Of a stretch of 64,000 nt of DNA, positions 8,785 through 17,386 are shown piece after piece. Within the stretch, counting starts at the first letter, position 1. Every line of letters begins with the position of its first letter. The notes under the pieces are model-generated. The model was not told where the DNA came from, ran no database searches, and worked only from the letters and a program-made list of their open reading frames with translations. Origin of the DNA: Streptomyces sp. CB02923 (GTDB taxonomy: Bacteria; Actinomycetota; Actinomycetes; Streptomycetales; Streptomycetaceae); contig NZ_LWKZ01000025.1 of the NCBI RefSeq assembly GCF_001905005.1, positions 124,001-188,000 of the forward strand, in the 5' to 3' direction. The translations under genes and the position numbers were made by a program.

Positions 8785-8825
8785 TCTACGCACCCGCACG
8801 CCTCCCAGGTCAGGTGGACGAACCC

Positions 8826-9473
8826 ATGAGCCTCGACGCCGAGTTGCACGCCTTCTTCACGTCCCGCTACCCGGACATCCCGGCCCCCGCACGGGCGGTC
8901 ATGGAACGCGCCGGACGCGAACTGGCCGAGTCCGGACAGGCCGACGCGGCCCCCGGCCCCGGCACCCGGGCCCCCGATTTCACCCTGCCCGCCGCCGACG
9001 GGCAGAAGGTGACCCTGAGCGCCCTCCTGGCCGAAGGCCCGGTCGTGCTCACCTTCTACCGCGGCGCGTGGTGCCCGTACTGCAACCTCGCGCTGCGCGC
9101 CCTCCAGGAGCACCACGCCGCCATCACCGGGCGCGGCGCCCGCCTGGTGGCCGTATCGCCGCAGGTCCCCGACGAGTCCCTGACCCTCGCCGAGAAGCAC
9201 GGCCTCGCCTTCGACGTGCTCAGCGACGTGGGCTCCACCGTCGCCGAGCGGTACGGCATCGCCTTCGATCTGCCCGCGGACCTGGCCGCCGTCTACGACT
9301 CCTTCGGCTTCGAGATGCAGCGCGTCAACGGCGGGCACCCGCGCACCCTGCCGCTCCCCGCCACCTTCGTCATCGACCGCGCCGGGACGGTCCGCTGGGC
9401 CTTCGCCGATCCCGACTACGTCAAGCGCGCCGAACCGGCGGCCATCCTGGCCGCCCTCGACACCCTCCCCTGA
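8826..9473 (+). CDS. peroxiredoxin-like protein (AhpC/TSA family)
   Basis: A 215-residue thioredoxin-fold protein. After a 45-residue N-terminal extension it has APDFTLPAADGQKV and the redox motif FYRGAWCPYCNLAL, a CPYC thioredoxin-type pair rather than the single peroxidatic Cys of classical peroxiredoxins. It probably reduces peroxides or disulfides in the cytoplasm. The ATG at 8826 follows AGGTGG by eight bases; a GTG at 8814 is an alternative. Control by the divergent TetR gene through the 8763-8784 operator is likely. Confidence 0.88.
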   Translation: MSLDAELHAFFTSRYPDIPAPARAVMERAGRELAESGQADAAPGPGTRAPDFTLPAADGQKVTLSALLAEGPVVLTFYRGAWCPYCNLALRALQEHHAAITGRGARLVAVSPQVPDESLTLAEKHGLAFDVLSDVGSTVAERYGIAFDLPADLAAVYDSFGFEMQRVNGGHPRTLPLPATFVIDRAGTVRWAFADPDYVKRAEPAAILAALDTLP

Positions 9474-9572
9474 CCCGCCAGCCCCCCACCCCGGACAAAC
9501 CATCCCATCATCCCCCGCATAAATCGATATATTAGGTGGCATACCGCAACCCCCACCTGAGACGATCCCCGG

Positions 9573-10337
9573 ATGACCACGCGCACCTTCGACGACCTGG
9601 TGGCCGAGGCGGAATCCGTATCCGTCGACGGCTGGGACTTCTCCTGGCTGGACGGCCGGGCCACCGAGCAGCGCCCCTCCTGGGGATACCAGCGCCGCCT
9701 GGGCGAGCGGCTCGCGCGCGCCCGTGCCGCGCTGGACATCCAGACCGGCGGAGGTGAAGTCCTGGCGGGCGCCGGGCCGTTGCCGCCCGTCATGGCGGCC
9801 ACCGAATCCTGGCCGCCGAACGTCGCGAAGGCGACCGCGCTGCTGCACCCGCTCGGCGCGGTCGTCGTCGCCGACCCGGACGAGCCGCCGCTGCCCTTCG
9901 CCGACGGCGCCTTCGACCTGGTCTCCAGCCGCCACCCCGCCACCGTCTGGTGGCCGGAGATCGCCCGCGTCCTGGGCCCCGGCGGCACGTACTTCGCCCA
10001 GCACGTCGGCCCGGCCAGCGTCTTCGAGCTGGTCGAGTACTTCCTCGGCCCGCAGCCCGAGGAGGTACGGCGCCGGCGCCACCCCGACGACGAGAGCCGG
10101 GACGCCGTGGCCGCCGGTCTGGAGATCGCCGGCCTGCGCGCCGAGTCCCTCCGTACCGAGTTCCACGACATCGGCGCGGTGATCTACTTCCTGCGCAAGG
10201 TGATCTGGATGGTCCCGGGCTTCACGGTGGACCGCTACCGCGACCGGCTGCGGGAACTGGACGCGAAGATGCGGGCGGAGGGCCCGTTCGTCGCCCACTC
10301 CACCCGGTTCCTCATCGAGGCCCGCAAGCCCGGCTGA
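9573..10337 (+). CDS. SAM-dependent methyltransferase
   Basis: A 254-residue class I methyltransferase-like protein. The AdoMet-binding motif is divergent (IQTGGGEVLAGA instead of the usual DxGxGxG), followed by VVADPDEPPLPFADGAFDLV and the post-motif ARVLGPGGTYFAQHVG, as in the Methyltransf_11 group. Substrate unknown. No clear ribosome site precedes the ATG; GACGAT at 9560-9565 would fit a leaderless start. A short AT-rich stretch with ATCGAT at 9524-9529 lies upstream and may be regulatory. The 3' end takes part in a 30-base-period duplication that copies the stop codon. Confidence 0.78.
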   Translation: MTTRTFDDLVAEAESVSVDGWDFSWLDGRATEQRPSWGYQRRLGERLARARAALDIQTGGGEVLAGAGPLPPVMAATESWPPNVAKATALLHPLGAVVVADPDEPPLPFADGAFDLVSSRHPATVWWPEIARVLGPGGTYFAQHVGPASVFELVEYFLGPQPEEVRRRRHPDDESRDAVAAGLEIAGLRAESLRTEFHDIGAVIYFLRKVIWMVPGFTVDRYRDRLRELDAKMRAEGPFVAHSTRFLIEARKPG

Positions 10338-10373
10338 CGAAGGGCGTCGTCCCGCAAGCCCGGCTGACGAAGG
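10321..10373 (+). repeat. 23-base direct repeat duplicating the stop codon of the methyltransferase
   Basis: Bases 10321-10343 recur exactly at 10351-10373. The repeat contains the last codons and the TGA, so a second in-frame-spaced TGA lies 30 bases downstream of the real stop. It is a recent tandem duplication with no evident coding effect. Confidence 0.9.
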
Positions 10374-10604
10374 CCGGTGCCCGCGCACCCCGCGTACGGG
10401 CCGTGGCGCGGGCGCCGACCTCCGCAAGTTGCGCGGCGTCCGGAAGATCCGGACATCCTGCGACCCCCGCGCCTCCCGAAACGCCTGATACGGGTCTAAT
10501 ATTCGCGGCGTACACACTGAGTTGTGCTGCATCGCAGGTCACCACACAGCAGCCTGCCGGGTGTGCCCGTGCCCCTGGATGCGGCGGCATTTGTGGGGGG
10601 CTCC

Positions 10605-12722
10605 ATGCACGAGATGGTCAAGGGTGGCAACGTCGGACTCGCGTCCCTGAGTGAGGACACCGGTTCACTGATGGTGAGCCTGGGGTGGAGCAGCGCGTCG
10701 GGCGACGGCGACGCGGACGTCTCCGTTCTGCTGCTGGACGCCGGCGGCAAGGTGCGCAGCGACGCGGACTTCTACTTCTACAACAATCCGGCCGCCGCCG
10801 ACGGCAGCGTGCAGCTGCTGGGCAAGACCCCGACGGCCAACGGCAGCGAGGACCGCGTCAGCCTCGACCTGACCGCCGTGCCCGACGAGGTCGAGCGCCT
10901 GGTGGTGGCGGCCAGCCAGTACGGGACGGGCCGCTTCGGGCAGCTGGACGACCTGCGGGTGACGGTCGCCGACCGTACGGGCGAGGCGCTGCTGGGCTTC
11001 TCCATCGCCGACGCCGGGGAGGAGAGCGCCTTCATCTTCGGTGAGCTGTACCGGCGGGCCGGGGAGTGGAAGTTCCGCGCGGTCGGGCAGGGCTACGAGA
11101 CCGGGCTGGCGGGTCTGGCCACGGACTTCGGCATATCCGTCGACGAGGAGGAGGACCCGGCGCCCGCGGACGAGGAGGAGCCGGAGGAGACCGAGGCCCA
11201 GCCCGCGGACGGGGCCGCGACTGCGACTGCGACTGCGGCGGGGACGCCGGAGACGGCGGTGGATGCCGGTCCGGTGGTGATCCCCGCGCCGTCGGCCGCG
11301 GCGCCGGTGGCCGTGCCCGCGCAGCCGTCCGGGCCCGACCCGGTTCCCGCGCGGCAGCCCCGCGGGCCGCGGACCGCGAAGAAGAAGATCACCCTGCCCA
11401 AGGTGGCGAAGAAGTCCCTCGCCGAGAACGACAACTGGCGGCAGGCCCGGCTGTTCCCCGCGCCCACGCTCAAGAGCGACCGGGAGCGCGAGATGCGCGC
11501 GACGTCGGTACTGCTGGCGGTGATGGCGCAGGTCCCGGAGTTCGGCCGGCGGCTCACCGCGGGCTTCGGCGCCCCGGCCGGCCGGATGCAGACGTTCACC
11601 GAGGTCACCCTGCCGAACGGGGACACGCCCCGGCGCCCGGACGGGGTGATCCGGGTCGAGCGGGCGGGCAAACTGTGGACCGCCCTGGTCGAGACGAAGA
11701 CCAACGGCAATTCCCTGAAGTCCGAGCAGGTCCAGGACTACATGGACATCGCCGCCCGGCGCGGATACGAGACGGTGATCACGCTCTCCAACGACGTGGC
11801 CCTGGAGGGCAGTCCGCTGGTCGAGGTGAAGACCGACGGCCGGCGCAAGCACAAGGTGTCGCTGTGGCACCTGTCCTGGGCCGAGGTGGCGCACCAGGCG
11901 CAGCTGCTGATCCGCCACGAGGGCGTGGGCAACGCGGCGCACGCCTGGCTGCTCCAGGAGCTGCTGCACTACCTGCACCACGAGAACTCCGGCTGCCACG
12001 GGTTCCAGAACATGGGGCCGGCCTGGGTGCCGGTCCGCAACGGCATCGAGACGGAGACGCTCTGCCAGGGCGACGAACGTGCCGTGGCCGTCGTCGAGAG
12101 CTGGGAGCGGCTCATCCGCCAGGTGTGCCTGCGGCTGGGCGGTGAACTGGGCCAGAAGGTGCTGCCCGTGCAGCGCGCCAAGCGCGGCACCGACCAGGCC
12201 AGCCGTCGCGCCGAACTCGCCGACCGGCTCTGCGAGGAGGGCCGTCTGACCGCCGAACTGCGCATCGACACGACGCCCGGCATCCTGGCCATCACCGCGG
12301 ATCTGCGGACCGGGAAGCTGCGTACGTCCATCGAGGTCCCGGCGCCCGAGCAGGGCTACCCCCTCAGCTGGGCCAAGCGCCTGGTGCGGCAGCTCGCGGA
12401 AGCACCGGCCGACCTGCATGTGGAGACTCTGGTGGAGGGCAACCGCGGCCCGCGCGGCACGCTGGAGCGGCTGCGCCCGGAGCCGGGCGACCTGCTGCCC
12501 AAGGACGGGGTGCCCATCGCCGGGTTCCGGCTGTCCCTGTTCAAGAGCATGGGCAGCACCCGCGGCAACGCCGAGTCCGGGTTCATCCGCAGCGTCGACG
12601 AGGCCGTGGACCGGTTCTACGCGAGTGTCGTCGCCCACCTCACGCAGTCCGGCGGTCCGGAGCGGCGGCCCGCGCGGCGCGCGGCGGCAGCCGGGACGGC
12701 CGAAGCCGCCGTCGCGGGCTGA
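10605..12722 (+). CDS. TerD-domain protein fused to a PD-(D/E)XK nuclease-like domain
   Basis: A 705-residue fusion. The first ~175 residues are a TerD-family calcium-binding domain (MVKGGNVGLA start, VSLGWSS, acidic DADVSVLLLDAGGKV). A Glu/Pro/Ala-rich linker (~180-265) and a Lys-rich segment (KKKITLPKVAKK) follow. Around residues 345-385 there is an Asp in RRPDGVIRV, a VETKT motif and a downstream Gln in SEQVQDYMDIA, the pattern of PD-(D/E)XK nucleases. The remaining ~300 residues are of unknown type. TerD proteins serve tellurite and stress-response systems, and links to DNA processing have been proposed for the family. The ATG at 10605 is preferred since TerD proteins begin here; the upstream frame is probably leader. 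Confidence 0.85.
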   Translation: MHEMVKGGNVGLASLSEDTGSLMVSLGWSSASGDGDADVSVLLLDAGGKVRSDADFYFYNNPAAADGSVQLLGKTPTANGSEDRVSLDLTAVPDEVERLVVAASQYGTGRFGQLDDLRVTVADRTGEALLGFSIADAGEESAFIFGELYRRAGEWKFRAVGQGYETGLAGLATDFGISVDEEEDPAPADEEEPEETEAQPADGAATATATAAGTPETAVDAGPVVIPAPSAAAPVAVPAQPSGPDPVPARQPRGPRTAKKKITLPKVAKKSLAENDNWRQARLFPAPTLKSDREREMRATSVLLAVMAQVPEFGRRLTAGFGAPAGRMQTFTEVTLPNGDTPRRPDGVIRVERAGKLWTALVETKTNGNSLKSEQVQDYMDIAARRGYETVITLSNDVALEGSPLVEVKTDGRRKHKVSLWHLSWAEVAHQAQLLIRHEGVGNAAHAWLLQELLHYLHHENSGCHGFQNMGPAWVPVRNGIETETLCQGDERAVAVVESWERLIRQVCLRLGGELGQKVLPVQRAKRGTDQASRRAELADRLCEEGRLTAELRIDTTPGILAITADLRTGKLRTSIEVPAPEQGYPLSWAKRLVRQLAEAPADLHVETLVEGNRGPRGTLERLRPEPGDLLPKDGVPIAGFRLSLFKSMGSTRGNAESGFIRSVDEAVDRFYASVVAHLTQSGGPERRPARRAAAAGTAEAAVAG

Positions 12723-12755
12723 CCCGACGGCGCTCCGGAATTCAGCTACCCCTCA

Positions 12756-12786
12756 CCGGCCTTCGCGGGGTTTCCGCGAAGGCCGG
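12756..12786. terminator. strong bidirectional hairpin terminator
   Basis: CCGGCCTTCGCGG at 12756-12768 pairs perfectly over 13 bases with 12774-12786 around a five-base loop. It sits between the convergent TerD-fusion gene and the small minus-strand gene. Confidence 0.8.
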
Positions 12787-12803
12787 CGGGTGGGGACCCG
12801 TGG

Positions 12804-13115
12804 TCACACCTCGGCTGCTATCCAGGCGATGTGCCAGCCGTTCTTGGCGGCATATTCCGGGTCGATGGGCTGGCGGTCGACGCGGCGGACGTAGATGCGG
12901 AAACCGGTGGGGGTCGCGGCGTAGACCGTGTTTCCTCCGGTGGTCATCCACATGCGGTCGTCGCCAGTGAGGGCCGCGATATAGGCGGGGGTGTCGCTGA
13001 AACCGCCCGCGCTGGTGTCGACGTCGATGTAAACGCCGTCGCCATTGCGATCGGGGTAGTTCTGCCAGCCTTCGCCGGGGGCGGTCCTGCCGGAAAGGAA
13101 CTTGCCGTTCTGCAT
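12804..13115 (-). CDS. small beta-rich protein, possibly H-type-lectin-like
   Basis: A 103-residue protein without signal peptide or membrane segment, with a good ribosome site (AGGAG seven bases before the ATG). Its pattern, DVDTSAGGFSDTPAYIAAL, then TTGGNTVYAATPTGFRIYVR, ending GWHIAWIAAE, recalls the short beta-sandwich of H-type lectins (F..TP, a middle strand, TGF.IYV, a final W-A strand). I do not recognise the family with certainty. Flanked by a terminator and by 477 bases of non-coding DNA, it is a single-gene unit with a possible carbohydrate-binding role (inference). Confidence 0.75.
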   Translation of the reverse strand: MQNGKFLSGRTAPGEGWQNYPDRNGDGVYIDVDTSAGGFSDTPAYIAALTGDDRMWMTTGGNTVYAATPTGFRIYVRRVDRQPIDPEYAAKNGWHIAWIAAEV

Positions 13116-13592
13116 TGCTTGCTCCTGTCGCGTCCTCGTAGGAATGCGGACCGGCGATCCACTGATCGGCGGCCAGTGCAGTTTGTGCCCGGATGTTCGC
13201 CACTAGCAAGGCCGTTCGACAGAGTTGGCCAGATGTGGGGAGTGCGCGCCACGCCCCGGGCCGGTGGCCGGAATGGAGGGTTGACCGGGGGGCGGGGCGG
13301 GCGTAGCCGGGGGGCCCGGCAACGGGCTTCATGATTCTTTTTCGGGAGGGTTGACAGCCTCCTGCCGCCTCACAAACCTAGGACGCAGCCATTTCCGGCG
13401 GCCCCGGCACGATCGACGCATGAGGATTACGCGATCCGGGCCTCGCGATCAGGATCTCTCCGGTTCCGCGGCGTACCCCGCCGCACCGGAGCAGCTGATA
13501 CGGCCTCTGCGTCGAACGCCGACGTTGTTTCCGCGTCGCGCTCGACGCATCTCTTCCCGGTACGAGGCCGATGACGGGCTTTGGAGAGGGTT
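13116..13592. other. non-coding region of 477 bases
   Basis: No supported gene. The left end holds the leader of the minus-strand small gene; the right end holds a good promoter candidate at 13351-13379 and a roughly 200-base leader for the acetyltransferase gene. No other structured element was evident. Confidence 0.6.
13351..13379 (+). promoter_or_regulatory. candidate vegetative promoter of the acetyltransferase gene
   Basis: A perfect -35 TTGACA at 13351-13356 is followed after 17 bases by AAACCT at 13374-13379. The -35 is enclosed by an inverted repeat (GGAGG before, CCTCC after), which might be an operator. Transcription would start near 13386. Confidence 0.45.
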
Positions 13593-14981
13593 GTGGGAAC
13601 GCCGAAGGATTCCAGGACAGGTGCGGCGGACGACGGTACGGGGATGGATTCGGGAGGTTGTGCGGGGATGGCTGCCGGGGCGGGTGCCGAGGTGATGTCC
13701 CCGGTGGCGGCGCCCGCGGGGGCGGGCGGTGGCCGGGCCGCGGGGTACACATTCCGTACCGCCGCCGAATGGGCGGAATTCGGCGCGGTGCTCGACCTCG
13801 CGTACGGCGGCCATCCGCACTCCCCCGCCCACAGCGCCGTGGTCGGCGCGGTCTTCGAGCCCAAGCGCTCGCTCGTCGCGTGTTACGGCGGACGCCCGTG
13901 CGCCACCCTCGCCGGTTACGCGCTGGAGATGACGCTGCCGGGCGGCCCCTCCCCGGTGGCCGGTATCGGTTACGTGGCGGTCGCGCCGCCGCACCGCCGC
14001 CGCGGCCTGATGCGGGAACTGCTCCGGCGGGCCCTGACCGCGCTGCACGAGGAGCGGGCCGAGCCGGTCGCGGTGCTGCACTCGACCGAGCCGGGGATCT
14101 ACGGGCGGTTCGGGTTCGGGTCGGCTTCCCGGGCGGTCGAGGTGTCCGTGCCGACCGAGGCGCGGGCGTTCGCCGGGGAGGTGGACACCGCCGGGCTGAC
14201 GCTGGATGTCGTCTCGCCCGAGGAGGCCCGCGCCGCCGTCGCCGACGTCTACTGTGCCTGCCTGTCCCAGCGACCCGGCCTGTTCCGCAGGGACGACGCC
14301 TGGCAGCGCCGCGCCGTCGAGGACGAGCCGGAGAGCCGGCACGGCGCGGGGCGACTGCTGTGCATGGTGGTGTCGGGCCCCGGCGGAGAGCCGCGCGGGT
14401 ACGCGCTGTACCGGCTGCGGCCCGCCTGGCAGCGTTCCCGGCCGCGCTATGCCCTGTCCGTACGGGAGGTGTTCGCGCTCGACCCGGCCGCGTACGCCTT
14501 CATCTGGCGGTCGCTGCTGGACACCGACCTGGCCGGGGCCGTCAGCGCGGCGGCCCGCCCGGTCGACGACCCGCTGCTGGCGCTGCTCGACGACCCGCGC
14601 AGTGCCGCTCCGACCGTGCGCGACCAGCTCTACGCCCGTGCCGTCGACCTGGACCGGGCCCTCACCGCCCGTACGTACAGCGCGCCGGTGGACGTGGTGC
14701 TGGAGGTGCGGGACGCCATGTGCCCGTGGAATGAGGGGCGTTGGCAGCTGACCGCGGAAGCGGACGGCGGCAGCCACGGCGCCGCCGCGTGTACGCGGAC
14801 GGGCGCGGCGGCCGACCTCGCCCTGACCGCCCGCGAGGTCGGCGCGGTCCTGCTCGGCGGCGGCTCGCTGGTCCAGCTCGCGCACGCGGGCCGGGTCGCG
14901 GAGCTGCGGCCCGGCGCGCTGCGCGCCGCCTCCGCCGCCTTCCGCCACGATCCGGCGCCGTTCTGTCCGATGGCGTTCTGA
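13593..14981 (+). CDS. Eis-type GNAT N-acetyltransferase
   Basis: A 462-residue protein of the Eis family, hexameric acetyltransferases that acetylate amines of aminoglycosides and protein lysines. The first GNAT domain carries the acetyl-CoA loop IGYVAVAPPHRRRGLMRELL near residues 130-150, a second degenerate GNAT domain follows, and a sterol-carrier-like C-terminal domain ends in a Phe carboxylate (FCPMAF), a feature used for catalysis in Eis. The first ~50 residues are low-complexity; the GTG at 13593 has GGAG six bases upstream, but an ATG at 13668 is possible. An aminoglycoside-like cluster follows, so self-resistance is conceivable but unproven. Confidence 0.87.
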   Translation: MGTPKDSRTGAADDGTGMDSGGCAGMAAGAGAEVMSPVAAPAGAGGGRAAGYTFRTAAEWAEFGAVLDLAYGGHPHSPAHSAVVGAVFEPKRSLVACYGGRPCATLAGYALEMTLPGGPSPVAGIGYVAVAPPHRRRGLMRELLRRALTALHEERAEPVAVLHSTEPGIYGRFGFGSASRAVEVSVPTEARAFAGEVDTAGLTLDVVSPEEARAAVADVYCACLSQRPGLFRRDDAWQRRAVEDEPESRHGAGRLLCMVVSGPGGEPRGYALYRLRPAWQRSRPRYALSVREVFALDPAAYAFIWRSLLDTDLAGAVSAAARPVDDPLLALLDDPRSAAPTVRDQLYARAVDLDRALTARTYSAPVDVVLEVRDAMCPWNEGRWQLTAEADGGSHGAAACTRTGAAADLALTAREVGAVLLGGGSLVQLAHAGRVAELRPGALRAASAAFRHDPAPFCPMAF

Positions 14982-15018
14982 CCGGCACCGTTCTGCCCGA
15001 TGGCCTTCTGACCGGCGG
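14959..15018 (+). repeat. 30-base tandem duplication across the stop codon
   Basis: Bases 14959-14988 recur at 14989-15018 with few differences. The unit contains the last codons and TGA of the acetyltransferase gene, so the stop is copied 30 bases downstream. The same layout occurs at 10321-10373. Confidence 0.85.
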
Positions 15019-15077
15019 CTTTCCGACCGCCGGCCGCCGCACCGTCCACCGTTCTTCGAAGCGTCCAAGGAGCCCCC

Positions 15078-16313
15078 ATGCCCGGACCCGGCTATGCCTT
15101 CTTCGGTGACGAGGAGCGCGACAACGTCCAGCAGGTGCTGGACGTCTGGTCGCGTACGACCGCCGCGCACTCCTACCCGCTGGGTGACCTGACGCAGACC
15201 CGGCTGTTCGAGCAGGCCGCGGCGCACCGCCTGGGCAGCCCGTACTGCCTGTCCGTCAACAGCGGCACGTCCGCCCTCCAGGCGGCCCTCGCCGCGCTCG
15301 GCATCGGGCCCGGCGACGAGGTCATCGTGCCCGGCTACATGTACGGCGCGTGCATCGCCGCCATCGTCTACAGCGGCGCGACCCCGGTGCTCGCCGAGGT
15401 GGACGCCTCGCTCACCCTCGACCCCGGCGACGTACGGCAGCGCATCACGCCGCGCACCAAGGCGCTGATGCCGGTGCACATGCTCGGCGCGGCCTGCGAC
15501 GTGGCCGCGCTGCGGACGATCGCGGACGAGTACGGGCTGCTGCTGCTGGAGGACGCCGCGCAGGCGTGCGGCGGTACGTACCGGGGGCAGGCGCTGGGCA
15601 CGTTCGGGCAGGCGGGGGCCTTCTCCCTCAACATGTTCAAGGTGATCACCGGCGGGGACGGCGGGTTCCTGCTCACGGCCGACGAGCGCGTCTTCCAGCG
15701 GGCGTACGGCTTCCACGACCACGGCTGGTTCCCGTACCGGCGCGAGGAAGGCCCCGGCGACCGGCTGTGGGGCCTGAACCTGCGGATGACGGAGCTGACG
15801 GCGGCCGTGGCGCGCGCCCAGCTCGCCCGCCTGGACGCCGTGCTGGCGCGCACCCGGGCGCTGCGGGACGACCTGCTGGAGCAGATTCCCGTACGGGACG
15901 GGCTGGTCCGCCGCCCCCTGCACGACGCGGCGGGCGACTGCGCGACCGTCCTGATCCACGTCTTCGACGAGCGGGCCGACGCCGAGGCCGTCGCGAAGCG
16001 GCTCGGCACCAAAACCCTGCTGCACTCCCCCAAGCACTACTACGGCGGGCTGCCCGAACTGCCCGCGCTGGCCGCCCCGGACGGCTCCTCCTGCCCCTCC
16101 CGCCCGGCCGCCGAGGCCTGGCGCCGGGACGGCTGGCGGGCCGGCGCGCTGCCCCGCACCGACGACGTGCTGGGCCGGTCGCTGGCGCTGACCGTGGGGC
16201 TGTCCGACACCTACCTCGGCGCCGACTTCGGGGTGAGCGTCTTCAGCGGTACGGACGAGGTCGCCGAGGTCGCGGAGCGGTTCCGGGAAACCGTCGGCGA
16301 AGTGCTCGGCTGA
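15078..16313 (+). CDS. DegT/DnrJ/EryC1-family aminotransferase
   Basis: A 411-residue fold-type I PLP enzyme of the family that aminates keto-sugars and cyclitols. Seen are the substrate and PLP motifs SVNSGTSALQAALAALGIG, the Asp-containing LLLLEDAAQACGG and the Schiff-base lysine in SLNMFKVITGGDGG. Relatives include NDP-keto-sugar aminotransferases and scyllo-inosose aminotransferase of aminoglycoside pathways. AAGGAG precedes the ATG by seven bases. It is the first gene of a ten-gene, closely spaced operon that also has a class III aminotransferase and two GMC oxidoreductases, supporting an amino-sugar or aminocyclitol pathway. Confidence 0.9.
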   Translation: MPGPGYAFFGDEERDNVQQVLDVWSRTTAAHSYPLGDLTQTRLFEQAAAHRLGSPYCLSVNSGTSALQAALAALGIGPGDEVIVPGYMYGACIAAIVYSGATPVLAEVDASLTLDPGDVRQRITPRTKALMPVHMLGAACDVAALRTIADEYGLLLLEDAAQACGGTYRGQALGTFGQAGAFSLNMFKVITGGDGGFLLTADERVFQRAYGFHDHGWFPYRREEGPGDRLWGLNLRMTELTAAVARAQLARLDAVLARTRALRDDLLEQIPVRDGLVRRPLHDAAGDCATVLIHVFDERADAEAVAKRLGTKTLLHSPKHYYGGLPELPALAAPDGSSCPSRPAAEAWRRDGWRAGALPRTDDVLGRSLALTVGLSDTYLGADFGVSVFSGTDEVAEVAERFRETVGEVLG

Positions 16314-16375
16314 CCGTCTCGCCGAAGCCCGGCCCGGCGCCCCCTCCCTGACCACCCACCGACCTAAGGACCGTC

Positions 16376-17386
16376 ATGCCCGCGACCCGAACACCCGCGC
16401 ACCTCACCGCCGTGGCCGCCCGGCCCCTGGTCAGCGTCGTGGTGCCGTGCTTCGACGAGGCGGCCGTCATCGGGGAGACGCACCGCCGCCTCAGCGCCGT
16501 ACTGCGCGGCCTGCCGGAGTGCGAGCACGAGATCGTGTACGTGGACGACGGCAGCCGGGACGCGACCTGGGACCGGCTCACCGTGCTCGCCGCGGCCGAC
16601 GCGCGGGTCCGGCTGGTGCGGCTGACCCGCAACTTCGGGCACCAGCCGGCCGTCCTGGCCGGTCTGCGCGAGGCGGCGGGCGACGCCGTGGTGACCATCG
16701 ACGCGGACCTCCAGGACCCGCCCGGCCTCATCGCCGACATGGTCGAACGCTGGCGCGCGGGCTGGCCGGTGGTCTCCGCCCGGCGCACCGGACGGCAGGG
16801 CGAGAGCCGCTTCAAGACCGGCACCGCGCACGTCTTCTACCGGCTGCTGGCCGCGGTCGCCGACCACCCGGTGAACCTCGACACCGGCGACTTCCGGCTG
16901 CTGGACCGCGAGGTCGTCCGCACCCTCACGCTCCTCCCGGAGAGCGAGCTGTACCTGCGCGGCTCGGTGTGCTGGGCGGGCTTCCCCGAGACGAGCCTGG
17001 AGTACGGGCGGCTGCCGCGCCCGGCGGGCCGGACGAAGTACACACTGCGCAAGATGGCGGGACTGTCCCGGCGCGGCCTGCTCGCCTGCTCCTCGGCACC
17101 GGCCCGGGTGCCCGCCGCCGTCGGCCTGGCCTGGCTCGGCGGTACGGCCGTGACCTCGGCCGCGCTGCGCCGCCCGCTGCCGCTGGCCGCGTGGACCTTC
17201 GGCTGCGAGGCGGTGCTGCTCGGCGTGCTCGGCGAATACCTGCTGCTGGTCCACCGGGAGGTGCGCGGCAGGCCGCCGTACGTGGTCCGCCAGCGGTGGG
17301 CGGCCGGGGTCCCGGCACCGGCGGAGCTGACGGCCGCCGGGCTGGCCGGGCCCCGGGAGGCGTGGACCGCCGGGAGCTCCTGGTGA
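16376..17386 (+). CDS. family 2 glycosyltransferase with C-terminal membrane segments
   Basis: A 336-residue GT2 enzyme with LVSVVVPCFDEAAVIGET, the nucleotide/metal motif VYVDDGSRD, and DADLQDPP near residue 120, as in polyprenol-phosphate glycosyltransferases (dolichol-phosphate mannosyltransferase/GtrB type). The last ~110 residues contain two likely transmembrane helices. Such enzymes load a sugar from an NDP donor onto a lipid phosphate at the membrane. AAGGA precedes the ATG, and the stop overlaps the next start by four bases. Confidence 0.88.
   Translation: MPATRTPAHLTAVAARPLVSVVVPCFDEAAVIGETHRRLSAVLRGLPECEHEIVYVDDGSRDATWDRLTVLAAADARVRLVRLTRNFGHQPAVLAGLREAAGDAVVTIDADLQDPPGLIADMVERWRAGWPVVSARRTGRQGESRFKTGTAHVFYRLLAAVADHPVNLDTGDFRLLDREVVRTLTLLPESELYLRGSVCWAGFPETSLEYGRLPRPAGRTKYTLRKMAGLSRRGLLACSSAPARVPAAVGLAWLGGTAVTSAALRRPLPLAAWTFGCEAVLLGVLGEYLLLVHREVRGRPPYVVRQRWAAGVPAPAELTAAGLAGPREAWTAGSSW

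Noticed and set aside
5467..8799. 1110-codon open frame on the minus strand across several genes
   Set aside because: Runs through LacI, GlxA and intergenic DNA; sequence is Arg/Gly-rich with no domain. Long antisense frames are normal at this GC content.
9520..9534. AT-rich palindrome with ATCGAT as a PadR/ArsR operator
   Set aside because: Symmetry beyond the six-base core is poor and no matching regulator gene is adjacent.
13449..16355. 968-codon minus-strand frame over the Eis and DegT genes
   Set aside because: Antisense shadow; plus-strand genes are clearly real.
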